From Hyposmocoma kahamanoa (taxonomy: Eukaryota; Arthropoda; Insecta; Lepidoptera; Cosmopterigidae), in contig NW_020656077.1 in the NCBI RefSeq assembly GCF_003589595.1, positions 4,647,538-4,711,537 on the forward strand: DNA of 64,000 nt, read 5' to 3'. The position numbers and the translations under genes are program-made. Positions 24,159 through 36,624 of this stretch are shown in pieces (the first letter of the stretch is position 1; each line of letters begins with the position of its first letter). Under the pieces are notes generated by a model, which did no database searches, was not told the origin of the DNA, and saw nothing but the letters and a program-made list of their open reading frames with translations.

Positions 24159-25919
24159 CGGATAGTATAATCGAACAGACTAAGTACTACAACTGTAATT
24201 TACAAAACAAATTGATGTATATAAGATCGTTGCGCGTAACTAAATAAAACAGACGTCTTTGCCACCATGAGCTGAATACATTTACGCAAAAACGCGTAAT
24301 TTTTTTCTGTTCTTTCTTTTTAGTGTTATTATCTTTATAAAAAATTTCTTATCCAAGTGCAATAACGGACATCTAGGAGATAAGCGACATGAATGTATTA
24401 GTATACTTATTATAGACGTCGTGGAACAATGCAAATGCTGTAGTCAGATATAGAACATTGATCAGCCGGCTAGGTTCAACGGAATGTTCGTGTTCCAGAG
24501 GGGAACGATAATTAAGTCAATACAAAACTCGTGAAGTCTACGTGTAATTTGCCTTTGTTGAGAGCATCTATTTCTTAGCAATAAGCAGTTTACACAGCAT
24601 TTGTAATATGATTTAATATCTGTAAGTGTAAGGTATTTTTAAGAGAATGAGGCTCTTTATTAGGTGTTTATAATCAATGTTAAGGTCACATAAAATATGT
24701 TAAAAAAAAACAACTGACGATAGGACATAATGTCTTTTATCATTGCGTGAATTTTAGCATTCTAAAGCAATGTTTGTAAAAACACATAAATTCCGAAACA
24801 TGGACTTAAGGTTCTTTACCTCTCACTTCTAGATATATTTGTATTGATTTCAAACCCTCCTTTACAGGATTGAAGAGTAAACGCAAAACCGGTAGCTAAT
24901 TTGCAAATGTATGTCACATCTCAATGGAAAGGGACAAGGTTGTACAAAATTTGGCGCATTGGAAGAAGATGCGCCGTCTTTACTTTCACTCTTAGGAGAT
25001 TTTTGTAACGACGATAAACTTAGCTCTTGGTAATATTGTTGCCGAGCACAAAGGGTCCAAATTCTGAAGAAAACGTTGAATGATGAAAATTTATTGAATA
25101 AAACGTAATGAGTACAACGCCCCAAACGCGAGCTAAGATAAGCAATGATTGTGTAATTAAACACTTTACACTAAGGAAGTCCGGTTCGGATTTCCGATTT
25201 CGATTATATAATACACTCACACGCTTCACCGACCCTTGCCTTGTCTAGGCGTAGCACGGTCATCTCTCAGGGCTAACAAGTAGCACATACGTTTTTATTT
25301 CATATAAGGTATTTGACACAAAGTTATATATTATATATGTAATAGTTTCATTTAGTGTGAAATTGGATCCCCGCGGCGGGAGCAGCTTTCCCACTGTATA
25401 CGGATATGGTATTATGTTGGACAAGGTATCTGCCAGGTATTGGAGGTATTGGTAATTTTTTACGTATCATTTTGGGGACAATAGAATGCTAGGAACGGAC
25501 CATGGGTCTCTAATTCATACGAATCGGTAGAATGATCTGCTGCAATCCCCACGCTTCGGTACGTGAGAGACGTAATTTTTCAATCAAATTTGATCACCGG
25601 CTCGTCGTTTGCATCGCTTACATTTAATCTTTCCAACGTTTGTAAAATACGAGTTTTGAATATACGCCATTCGTATGAAAAGTTTATAGAAACGGTGTAA
25701 ATATAAAATAGTAATCTAACACTATTATTACTCTGGTATCTCATGAATCAGTAGAGAACTTCGGACACGGCTCCCTTTATCTTTAGCATTTCTGTATCCA
25801 TCTGTATTATATCCCATTGCTCCCTTCCTGCGACTCCAATTGGATTTATTATATATACTCATGTTAAAAGGGATAATGGAAGTATGCAGACATTTTATTT
25901 AGGTGTATTTTGTTGACAG

Positions 25920-26083
25920 GTGTGAGAGGGAGTGAGTGAGTGGCGACGGGCGAGCCGGTGATGCAGCGAGCGTACGCGGGCGGCACCGCGCAGCCGCAGC
26001 CACCCGGCCCGGCCGCGCCCCCCCATCCTCACCACGCACAGCATTACCGCGCCCACGCACTTTATCCGGACATCGATGATCAG
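25920..26083 (+). CDS. cic: Capicua, distal alternative first coding exon
   Basis: An acceptor 'ttttgttgacag' precedes 25920. In the frame that leads out of the exon there is a TGA at 25937, so translation must begin after it; the first ATG is 25961. The 41 codons begin MQRAYAGGTAQPQPPGP and end ALYPDIDDQ. They are rich in Pro, Ala and His and far more GC-rich than the surroundings. The donor is CAG|GTATTT at 26084 and the exon ends in phase 0, which fits the shared exon at 41506. I recognise no domain in this piece. Assignment rests on strand, phase, composition and position, so a different upstream exon could be used. An upstream leader at 4.4 kb would place a short in-frame uORF just before this start. 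Confidence 0.6.
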
Positions 26084-26564
26084 GTATTTTATAATCACCA
26101 TTTTTACCAGACGGCTAGTATCCGGGTTGGATGAGTGTATGAAGCGCGAATGAAGATAAGGCAGAAGTATGCATGATCATAGTAAGTAGGCGGTATGTAT
26201 TAAAACATGTTGTTTATGAATGTATGTGTACTGTTTCAAATTCATTCATTTATGTTTTTGCATTTAGTACACGTTCTCACTCCATCATCAGTTTTTACCT
26301 TGGCGATAAGGATAAAAAGAAAACCGATCCAATCAATCATTCAAAGGAGCGTCGGTACGATATTGGATGTGCATTCGGTAGCCTGCGTACGTTTTTAGTT
26401 TTTATTGATATAAGTTTGCTATATGCTGACGATATTATGAAGACATTTATACTGAGATTGTGGAAATAATAAATAAAACCGACTAACCCTTCTACAACAT
26501 GGCAGTGAACGACACACAGAAACGTGTGATCAAAAGTATTTTTCGAAATTTAGTGTAGTGTTGC

Positions 26565-26588
26565 CCACAGACATATATATGTCTGTGG
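26565..26588. repeat. 24-bp perfect palindrome
   Basis: CCACAGACATAT is followed directly by its complement with no spacer. 'gttgccca' words flank it on both sides ('gtgttgccca' left, 'tgttgcccaa' right), suggesting a local inverted duplication. Confidence 0.8.
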
Positions 26589-26644
26589 TGTTGCCCAATG
26601 AAATACCAAGACGATACTAACCCCGGACTTGGGCTTGGTCTCGC

Positions 26645-26713
26645 GTCAAAACACCTGGTATTGGTCTTGGTATGTTGCCACCAACGTACCAAGACCTATA
26701 CCAGATGTTTTGA
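26645..26713. repeat. Imperfect foldback repeat
   Basis: 'GTCAAAACACCTGGTATTGG' with 'TCTTGGTA' pairs with 'TACCAAGACC' and 'TATACCAGATGTTTTGAC' about 15 bases downstream, with a few mismatches. It may be a small MITE or part of a larger repeat that includes the 26565 palindrome. Confidence 0.55.
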
Positions 26714-27398
26714 CTGTCTTGCTGCATAAGCTCGTGGCAATTAACTATTGCTACTTATCAAACTACCATGTGATATCTTTTGAATAACGCATCAGAGTAC
26801 TTAAGTACATTTTAAGTGCATATTGACATATGTAATTAACCTTAGAACATTTTTACTATCATATTGGTTGGTAAATTTTAGACAATGAAAACTGATACTA
26901 ATTTGAGTTAGACACTGATTGGAGTACGCGTTGGAGTATGTTACGGATACAAGCTTGTTAGTTAGTTTATCGAATTGCAGTGTATGTTGTTGTTGGTATA
27001 ATTCGCTAACTTCACTCGTGTTATTTGTTTTTACCTAATGTCACGTGGCCGTGTAGTTTGACGTAACTACGAGATGCAAGTGTCTCTTCAGACTCGACTT
27101 GTTCTTGCTAAAATCTTGCAGGGTCGGTCTTGCAAAAATGTAAGACAGATTTTGGGCAGCATTAAATGCCTGTTTCAACTAAGGTAAAGCAACGAAGAAC
27201 ATTGTTGTTTTCGTAAAAGTTCGATCCATCAAGAATTTGTTATGTTGTGCAACTTTAGAAAAGCATGAACAGTACCAATTATTTGCTTTGGTGAGCAGCG
27301 CCTTTTGAAACGTCGGCGTTTAGGACCCCGAGTCTACAGATTATAAATAAAAGTCACGGATAGTTTTACACTTATATTTCATCGGTTTTATAAAGCTC

Positions 27399-27569
27399 TG
27401 CCCCGTAGCATGGCTACGCATGATAGTCGCGACATACGCGATAAAATTGAAATAAGCGCGTACTATTGGCTGTCTCAATCAGATCTAATTTAGATAGCCA
27501 ATAGCGCGCGCTAATTTCAATTTTATCGCGCGTGTCGCGACTATCATGCGTGGCCATGCTACGGGGGCA
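27399..27569. mobile_element. Foldback MITE, copy 1 (~171 bp)
   Basis: Almost the whole element is one long inverted repeat. It starts TGCCCCGTAGCATGGCTACG and ends with the near-complement, 'ggccatgctacgggggca'. The inner arms pair 'gataaaattgaaat' with 'atttcaattttatc' and 'ctattggct' with 'agccaatag', around 'cagatctaatttagat'. It has no coding capacity. A second copy lies at 40299-40467. I cannot name the superfamily because target duplications are not clear. Confidence 0.8.
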
Positions 27570-29060
27570 GAGGTGGGTACGATAGGCGATAGGTCCTCAA
27601 GTTTCGTCCGGCGATAGAACCCTGAAATTCACAAAAAATATATGAACAGGTATTCACTAAAGAACACCGGTCGCGGCGCGTCCTGATGAGTATAAAAACA
27701 GCTGCAATTGAACGTGCCTCAATTTCTACTAAGTTCAAATAAATTACTATACTACAGTACGTTGAGGCATTCTAAGTTACACATTATAGATTAACCAAGT
27801 TTGCAAAAATTAAGGGAATCTATTAACAAACTCATTCGAGCAGGGAACACTTAAAATTACTATATAAGAACTACAACACTGTTCTCGTGAATTCGGGACA
27901 ATAAACTACATAAAATGGAATTCTTTCCACACGTGAAGCTGTAACAGAAATTGACCTTCCAATACACTCAAAATGGCATCTGGATCATATACAGAAGTGC
28001 AATATTAATAAGATTAAATAAAGTAACTAGTCACTCACCCAAGTCTGGGATACGTATGAAAACACTTACTAAACAGATAGACGAAAACTTTAATCATGTA
28101 GGTACGAGAAGGAACAAACCGAGAAAGGATTTTTGGGCTTTTTGGACCGTGAGGGGCTTTTATAGGCAGCCCTCACTGTTTAGACTTGGAACATTACCTC
28201 ACCACTGCACTGGTACGTGCCGGAAGCAAAAATTCTCGCTTTTGGACGTTCACTACCATAAAGCAATTTCCAAGCGACACTATAGATTAAAGAGTTCATC
28301 CAGAGATACAATCTATGGCTAAGTTCAAGATAATAAACATCCAATGAACATATCAAATGGTTGTTCACCAAAATTTAGTACAACCGCACAGGGAAATTTC
28401 AGGCACTTTTCTATTAATAACTAAGAATTACACAAAATATAATAATTACATAGACATAAGACTGGCGAGTACAGAACCCAAAGGAGACTACCCACATCAA
28501 AATGATAAAAATTGTCAGTTGACATGATGGTATTTCGTTCTTATGAACCTGTCAAACCCCATAAAACATAATTACGGAAACAGATTTTAGTTTTTAGTGT
28601 TTTAATTGCGCAGTGTTATCGAAAACCGTTACATTTTGCGTTTTACCTTTTTTTGCCATGGGATTTGTAACCGTTGTGCTAGGCAACACAGATTTTATAA
28701 GGTATATAGTATGGTAAACAAATTTGATTGCTGTGGGATGTTTTAATTCGCAATATAACGCAGAAATTGTAGTCTGGTAAATACCCGGCTTATACTGGAC
28801 ATTTTTCTGTCTTGGCAGTTTACATTGTGTTGCAATTGGTCATTAATTACCAAATAATTTTCTTGCATAATATTAAGCAAGTTCTCGTAACACCACAAAT
28901 AATCTAATTGTGTTTGTTTTGTATCGTCGGCTAAATTTCAAAACCTCGTAACTCTGTTTTGGATGAATTAGCTTTATCTTCGTCTAAAGCGTCTTCTTCT
29001 TTTTTTAAATGTTACGACCCTTATCGAAATAATCGATGATTTCGCCAATATCAAGTAAAA

Positions 29061-29260
29061 ATAACGCACTCACTCATAGCCCCGCACTAGGGAAACCCCG
29101 TGTCGCGGGTGCCATGGACACACACATAGACAACCACATTTTACACCTAAACTCAGAGAGAGAGAAATATATGATACAAATATTTATCCCGGCCGGGGAA
29201 TCGCACCTGGGATCTCTGCGTGACAGTCCAGCATAGTAACCGGTCGGCCACAGAGGCAGT
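29061..29260 (-). mobile_element. tRNA-headed SINE, copy 1
   Basis: Read on the minus strand, the head is 'ctgcctctgtggccgacc' (A-box region), followed by a B-box-like 'aggtgcgattccccgg' and then the body with 'cacccgcgacacgg' and 'agtgcggggctatgag'. The tRNA-like head cannot fold into a full cloverleaf with paired acceptor ends, so this is a SINE and not a tRNA gene. Family members also occur at 32996, 38018, 51397, 57391 and 58270. Confidence 0.8.
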
Positions 29261-32019
29261 TCTATGTTCAGTTCAATGAGTATTTACGGTAGTTTTGTAA
29301 AAATAATATAAAAATTATGGCGGACGACGTCATTAGCAAGGCCGGTACCTCCCACAATCTCCCCAATTAAAGCTTAAAATATAACTTCTATACCTTTTTT
29401 ATAGTTATAAAATAAAGGTATAATGATAGATTGTCATATAACTATTCTTAGTAATTATGTTTTTTGTGCCTAATCAACAGTTCGCATTAATAGAGGTTAC
29501 GAGATTTACAATTTAGTCGACGGTATACTTTTTGCTATTATAGAGATGGTAGGTCTGAAAACCTTTACGAATACTATGCTTTTATCGATAAACTCGGAAC
29601 ACCTTTACGATTTAAGTACCTTAATCTTTGGTAACCGTTTCGAGTTTAAGCGGTATTCTACCGTTATGCGGTAAGTAGGTACTGTTCAGGGTTACCTTTG
29701 AAAACCAGTTACCAAAACAGTAGCTGTTTATAAAGTCATACTTGCCAAAAATATACAAAAGTTGCAAATTGCTGTATGTTACGGCTGTTGCGCTTTTAAT
29801 TTTTAGTACAAAAGATCTGGACATACAATTGTACACGTTCCAATTTATGAAATGTGGAAGGATATTTTCACGTTAAGTGGGAAAAAAGAAACGTAGTAGA
29901 CGTTTGTAAGCAATGTAGTTTCAAAGGTAAGCGACAGATACGAGATGACCTAATTTCCAATAAAGTGGATTGAAATGGATACCCTATAAATATTTTTGGT
30001 GAAAAGAATTGAAATTTAAGTAAATAAAAAAGGAAAATCAGTTCCATGGCGATGGCGTTGCTTTATAAACAACCGCGAAAAGCTAAAAAAAAAGGAATTT
30101 TAGCAATTCAATCATTTCATTCTACCAATTTTAAGACGGTACATGAAACAGCAGCTAGTGCAATGAAAATAACTATACAAAACTATTGATATCACGTTCC
30201 CATAGTTTATGCTGTTAGAATCGATTGAAATGAGAATATGTTTGGATTCGGGCTGTGTTACAGTGATTCTGTCTAATCAGATATTTATTTTCGTTGTCTT
30301 CTACCCCGAAGTGCTTTGCATTTATTGCACTCATTAGTAGAAGTATTGTACGTAAATAAATAATATAAAACACATTACGTCACGACAAATGACCCCTCAA
30401 GTGATGTGACTAATTAAAGTCGATATCGATAGGACATCGTCAAATTTTTTCATAAAGTGATATTTAAAAGATATCTAAATCAACTCAGAGCTGTTATTTT
30501 GTATATAGCATCTCCGTTAGATATTTAATTCCTAGATTTCCACTGCACCTTTCAGTTACACCCCGTATTGGATTTATTTCTAATAATTATTTTTCATTTG
30601 TCTAAACGGGTTATCGGTATCAAATGTGATGTGAATTACCTGTAATGTGATTTACTAAAATGGATTTTACATTGTTGTTAAAAAATGTTAATTAAAAAAC
30701 CTGATTTTCAGTAATTAGCTAAAACGTGCCTGATAACTAGATACTTTTGATTTGTGTACAGTACAGACATAATATTGTCGGGGAAAGTGCAATTATGCGT
30801 AACTATCATTTGATTATGAGTTTCCATTTCGGTAATTTAGTGGCCAAATCAAATCCGCGTAAATTTCGTGGCAACCAAATTAGGGTGATTTACGGGAATC
30901 TATTGTTATCAGTCCTTAAACAACTTAAATTAATGCTTACTGTGCAAAAACGAAAGTCGTGAAATAACAAAGTAATAACGTTAAATCCCTCTCCTTTGAA
31001 ATTTGGTTTCGTGAAGATACGCGCTTTTTACCAATACTCGACGATTATGTCTAAATAGACACGGCAAGTAACGCGATCTATATGAAAACCAAGCGTGCCA
31101 CATTATTTTGTATCTCTGACGACGTCACAAGTGCTATTTAGTGATGGGAAACCTCCTTCGGCACTAAAGCGATTGATTAAATCGAAGACGCGAATGCAGC
31201 ACGTATTTGGAATAATGATTTTTCAAGTATTTGTTGATTATGAAAAGCCGTGAAATATTAATATAGTAAAATAATAACAGAATAAGATTAATAAGTCCTT
31301 TTTAACAATGTGTTTTGAAAAAAATAGTTGGCTCCGAGAGCTAAAAAAAAACATATATAAAAAATAACAACAATCTTTATAGAATATTTTATAATATTTT
31401 CTGAGGTCTTGAGATTATCCATCCATTTGTTTCATAAATTGATCAGAATTGAGAACTGTGTTGCATCAAGTGAACATCACTAATCGTAAAATTTTACCAA
31501 GAACATGAGCAAGCGGTCGTACTACGAAACTGAATGCATTACTTATACTAAAGTATTGCTCGTTCGATATTTATAGCCTATTAAAGAAGAACCGCAAGTA
31601 TACCGCACCAAGTAAAAGTCGCAATGTATTACGAATCATGCGGCATGCACTCGTTTGCATATTTGTTTTCTCGCAATTCATTCAAAATGAAAATAAATGA
31701 TTTTAAAACAATTTATGCACATTCTGATTACAAAATTGCATAATTGTGGAAGGAAATGTCCCTGTTTATTTATGTTCTCACAGCTGTGGTGTTCTTGCAG
31801 TTTCAAACGGCACAAGTAGGCATTTTTTGCGTTTTCGACTTGTATTTAAACTACGATAACGGCCGGGCGTAATAATTTTTTTTTAGTTGTCTAAATTGGT
31901 TATCGGTGTTACATTAACGATGGAACCTAAAGTATTAGTGTTTAATTGTAATAATGATGGTTCGTTTATGTAAAGGGGTACCGGTATTGTAGTAAACGGC
32001 GATACTTAAAAAATCTGAA

Positions 32020-32125
32020 GTATCTCTCATCATCATCTCTTTCCAATAAAAAAGGAATCGTTAAAACCGGTTCACAGATCGGAGTTATCGCAAAATATAC
32101 ATACCAAAAAAATCGGTAAATAACA
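32020..32125. repeat. Dispersed repeat 'TTCACA...GTTATCGC', copy
   Basis: 'aaccggttcacagatcgg' and 'agttatcgcaaaatatacat' correspond to 'attggttcacaaatgtcgg' and 'gtaatcgcgtaacatgcac' at 61620-61700, and in reverse complement to 40025-40080. It is a decayed dispersed repeat of unknown class. Confidence 0.5.
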
Positions 32126-32995
32126 GGTATTTTCGATACTATTCTCAGTCTCTCAAGCACTATTTCACCAAGTAAATATCATATATCATATGATATAGGA
32201 TATTTAGATGTTTGTATATTATGTAACAAACAGGACATTTTGACTAACATTTATAAACGGAATAAAACACTTTATTAGGTATTTTCACCTACCTAAAAAC
32301 CGCCAATGTAGTAAATCAGCGATTGCAGAACCTGGAAATAGGCACAAATCATTGCATCTAGTTTCGTCGTACGGGTTCTCTCGACCGATCGCCACTTTTT
32401 TATTATTTTATTTATTTGTTCAGGTAACAAATAGTCATATACAAACAATTGTCTAAGAACAGTGTACATGTATAGAAAAATAAAGTAAATTGTGCAATTA
32501 CATGACGGATATAAAATATCTACATAATGTCACCAAAATGTTTTTATTACAGCCATAAATAAAAAATATGCGTTAGAACTACTAGAATGTCAGTTCTCCC
32601 GCTATTTTCTTAAATGTATTTAATGAATTTGCAAGCATATCATAACAAGATTGCCTGAGCATTTGGTAGTTAGCATGATTTGTTCGCCAATTTTAAACAA
32701 AATGTCTTTTTTTCAACGTGAGGAGAGGTAGGAGAGGTACGAGGTACATTAAACGCGATTTTCTCTAAAGGTTCAGCGGAATGAATGTCACTGTGAACGA
32801 GCTTGTATAAAAATATTTAGGAAATGCCGTCTAGAAATCACCGACTGTACATCGTGCCTTTTACTTCTTCTTAAAATGGCTCTACACTTGGTTGTTGTTG
32901 GTTGGAGGTTGGCCGTCAATATGGCAAATTGGTCCATGTCCATGGCCAAACGAAACAGTTGTTCCGCGCTCGCCTTTTTATGCTATAATAATAAT

Positions 32996-33187
32996 AATTT
33001 AGCCCTGCACTAGGGAAACCCTGTACCGCTGGTGCCATGAACACACTCATAGACAACCACAAATTACACCCAAACTCACGACAGAAAATAAATGTAAGCC
33101 ATACGAATATTTCTATCGGCCCGAAAATCGAACTTGGGACCTGTGCGTGGCAGTCCAGCATGGTAACCGTTCCGCCACTGAGGCAGC
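32996..33187 (-). mobile_element. tRNA-headed SINE, copy 2
   Basis: Same family as 29061: minus-strand head 'ctgcctcagtggcggaacgg', B-box-like 'caagttcgattttcgg', and tail running to an (AAT)-like tract at 32985-32998. Several substitutions are visible. Confidence 0.8.
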
Positions 33188-33928
33188 TAAAATCTTGTAA
33201 AGTTACTATCTTAGCTTAGTCAAATATAGCAAAAACTGGCGCGGTAGTCCAGGGACTTCAAAAATTTATTTTAACCCTTTCTATTCTATCTTGATGAACA
33301 GCATACTGAGGGTTCCTTAAAACACTTCCAAACTCTCAAATATTATGAACGTAAGCGTTGTATAATATTTTAAGTGTACCCTACTTTTACTCAAGAATTG
33401 TGTGTGAAGCGATTGAAATTTAAAAAAAAAATCCAAATAATTTGAATCAGGACGGTTTCAAGTTATCTGGAGCGTGGAATCACGTATTTGCAAAAACTCA
33501 ATATCGTTTCTCGCGATCGACTTCTTACTAGAATACGGTTTCGGCATGGAATAAGGACACTGTAGTATTGTATGTGGCGGTATCTTGAAAAATATAGAGG
33601 GTGGATGAAGATTCCACCGCCAAGATGGAGATATAATAACATCGCATCACCAGTAAGTCCGTGACCAAGGTAAGGTCTTAACGTCCGCGCCGGGGAAATA
33701 GGTAGGTGTGAAAATACCTATTTAAGTGTTTAAACGCGTTTATTTCCGTCCTGTTTTTAAATGTTAGGACATTTTGACATAGGTTTTGTTTATTTTGCTT
33801 CGCTCGTTATCCGCTCAGTAATCAAATAATGATTAGAACAAAATGATTGTCATCAATAGATAATAAGTACTGTCGTTGCTTAATGTCTCGCGACGCCGTC
33901 CATGGTCAACGCGACACGCGTTCCCGTG

Positions 33929-33971
33929 AATTGAATTTATTGTTTTAGAATCTAAAACAATAAATTCAATT
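33929..33971. repeat. Perfect inverted repeat, 21-bp arms, one-base spacer
   Basis: AATTGAATTTATTGTTTTAGA, one A, then the exact complement. With arms this long and essentially no spacer, chance pairing is unlikely even in AT-rich DNA. Confidence 0.85.
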
Positions 33972-34164
33972 TGATAAAATATAATAAAATTTAGATAATT
34001 CATTAGTATTTCCACAAATCATATATGTTATCTCTTTTGGCCCGACACCTACGTGATAATTTAAGAGAACCTGCATTTATCCTGAGTGTATTAAACTAAA
34101 ATATCATTAGCCTACTCCCAAGGCGATTTATTGTATAGGCAGGATGAAATCAATGATAAGTTTT

Positions 34165-34247
34165 TTTAAATTTTTTATGATATCAAGTGACGAGAAGAAC
34201 AACAAGTCATGCGCGAGGTGGTAAGCGACACGCCTCACAGTGATTTA
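34165..34247 (-). repeat. Family A repeat, truncated fragment
   Basis: 'atgatatcaagtgacgag', 'caacaagtcatgcgcgagg' and 'ggtaagcgacacgcctcac' mark the A-tail-proximal end of the family on the minus strand. Confidence 0.65.
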
Positions 34248-35504
34248 AAACTCGATCTAGCCGGGTAAAAAGGGTCACCGTATTTTTTCCATTGCCCTAG
34301 TAAAAATGGTAGCCAAGAATCCAGAGCTCACGATTTCAGTCAAGATTTTGTGTAAGTGTCGTCTAATATTACAATTTTTATTTCAAAGTACAATAAACTA
34401 GTAATTAAACTGTAGAATTGTATGCATTTTCGCATTTCGTTTAACAACACCTCGTACAGTAAATAAAAAAGTGGTATAGTGATAGATCGTGAGGTAGTTG
34501 GTAAGTAGTATTATTTGACATTATAATAACTGAAAATACCTATTCAGTCATTAAGATAAATGAAGGCGAAAGCGGTAGATATCAAATTAATTAACACATG
34601 CATTTGGGTTCTCAGATCAGAAACTACATCGCACATGACAACTAACATAGTATTCTCTCAAAAATTGCCTTATAATTAATATTACCTAATTAATAAAAGT
34701 GTTCTCCTGTCGCTTGGAAATTCAATCGTAAACGAATGACATACATAGACAACGAAATTCTAGAGATAAATTATAATATAAGGAAGTTTTGAGATAAAAT
34801 ACAATATAAAGCTATTTTTGAGATAATACTATGTTAGTTGTAAGTGCGACATGTACCCTCTTGTACTTTGCCTGTATTTTTTATATATCATAGGCTTAAC
34901 CATGTAGTTTTTTTTTCAGTACACGAGTTATATATATCAAGAAGTGAAGAAAATAGAATACACGATTGTTGGAATATATTTCGCTGCAATTCGATATAAA
35001 GGACGCGACAGTCTTAAAGAAATATTAAAATAAGCATTGCTCATATTTCAGCGAATTTGGACGAAATGTGGGATAATGGCGGAAAAAAGCAAGATCGCTT
35101 TGAAAAAATGCAAGTGGGTAATGTTTGGCTCAAAGGTGAAGAAATAAAGTATACTGTAAAAACTGATAGCTTTTGATTTCGAGGAAAAACGCACGATGAC
35201 GTATTCTAAAATTCTGGATTTTATTAGAAAAGTGCGGGAAGAAGATAAGAAGTGTGAGTTTACCCAGTTTCCACGACTCTGACTCTGGGCAGGTAGACAG
35301 TTTGTAATTAATTTATTGTAGGAGAATTAATTGGAGGTATCTAATTGAAAAATAAACGATTTTAAATTTTCCTGCAGCTAATATTTATTTTTATATTGCC
35401 CTATGCACAACATTTGTTGGCAAATGACATTATGTAAAAACAAAATGCCAATTTAGACTGAGACGTGGTTCCAAACAAAATGTTTATGAATGGAGACCAA
35501 CTTT

Positions 35505-35632
35505 TCTGTAGCAGTAGAGCTCCTTGTGAAATAGTTCGCCCAGGGAAGTACTGCCACCTTGGCTATTCCAACCGCAAAGCAGTAGTGTGAGCATTAGTGC
35601 GTTCCAGTTTAGAAGGGTAAGTCATCTACAAA
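35505..35632 (+). repeat. Family A repeat, fragment
   Basis: 'gtagcagtagagctccttg', 'gtactgccaccttggc' and 'agtgtgagcattagtgcgtt' match the end opposite the A-tail. The remainder is absent. Confidence 0.7.
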
Positions 35633-36140
35633 ATGTATTGAGTGCGACCGGAAAATTTACGTCCTTTGTAATTGCATCTATCTAGTCGTGTTGTTAATAG
35701 TAGCAGCTCTTGACGCCACGCTTCCAACGAGTAAAGTCTCTGCTACGGGCTCTGGTTTTTCAGAACGTTTTCGAGAATGTGATTTTGATACCTAAACATT
35801 TACAGTTTATATTTTAATTGTGAAGAAAATGAATTGTTCATTTAAATAAAGTCTGCGCTTGAGTCTTATTTCACCAGGGACGAACGGTCCGTTAGATACA
35901 ATTTCCATCGATTTATAGGTATTGAACGGAAAATGGCTTGCATTGAAACATTTGCTGTATGCCTTCTACATCGGCTTATTTTCTTCAGTAACTCGCCACT
36001 GTCTCTAACCGAATTATTACAAAAAATACTACAGTCTGTCTATGGCTTTTAAAATGAACTTGTGGCTACGAATATACAATACAGGGTTATTTAATAATTA
36101 CTTATTTCAATGCGAATTAGCTTATGCCGGTCATATTCGG

Positions 36141-36320
36141 ACTAGTGTTCACTACCTAATTTCCGTGCCAATTTTTATTATTTAAATATTCGATTTTTCG
36201 TGAAATATTATTTCATATTCGAGAATTGTATCATGAAATATTATTTAATAATTACACGATAATGTACTTGAATATTTAAGTAATAATAATTGTGACGGAA
36301 ATTAGGTAGTGAACACTAGT
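36141..36320. mobile_element. 180-bp foldback MITE with 26-bp perfect ends
   Basis: ACTAGTGTTCACTACCTAAT plus TTCCGT (36141-36166) is repeated in exact complement at 36295-36320. The interior is AT-rich and partly palindromic around 'tgaaatattatttca'. There is no coding potential. The immediate flanks 'attcgg' and 'atgagt' do not give a clear target duplication. Confidence 0.75.
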
Positions 36321-36624
36321 ATGAGTCCGAGTTCCGATACAGGGTTATTTGTAAAATATAGAGATGAAACGGATAGTGATTGTGCGGGATACCGGATATC
36401 CGGCCGCCGGATATCCGGCCGCCGGATATCAGACTCACAGTTACATCACTCTTTGTCTATATTAAAATAGCAGTTGATACGCCCGTTACTCTTTTGTTTG
36501 ATTTTTTTGATTTGTTCGTGATCTAACTATTCTAAAATTCGCAGGTTTTGCCGAAAACATTTTTTCTAAATCTTCTTGCACGTTTCATTATTATCGTTAC
36601 ACGTAGTTCATTCGATATAAGTTT

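Larger units (their letters stand above)
4446..25919 (+). other. cic: Proposed long first intron of cic (repeat-rich)
   Basis: If the 4.4-kb leader is real, this 21-kb stretch is its intron. It starts with GTGAGT and ends with 'ttttgttgacag'. Its contents are repeats listed separately: family A copies, a MITE cluster, LINE tails, a mariner and foldback sequences. The stretches 4446-6366, 6536-8489, 11510-13935, 14431-15377, 16672-19050 and 24160-25919 hold nothing I can support beyond AT-rich DNA and short chance frames. Confidence 0.35.

Noticed and set aside
24862..25229. Overlapping minus-strand frames of 100 and 69 codons
   Set aside because: Serine/lysine-rich segment looks protein-like but has no identifiable domain and no intact gene structure.
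27951..28371. A 123-codon open frame on + and a 63-codon frame on -
   Set aside because: No recognisable motif, splice context or start context. Probably chance, or an unrecognised repeat.
36385..36430. A tandem binding-site array (GGATATCCGGCCGCC repeats)
   Set aside because: It lies at the end of the hAT remnant, and matching words occur at the other end, so they are best seen as subterminal repeats of that element.
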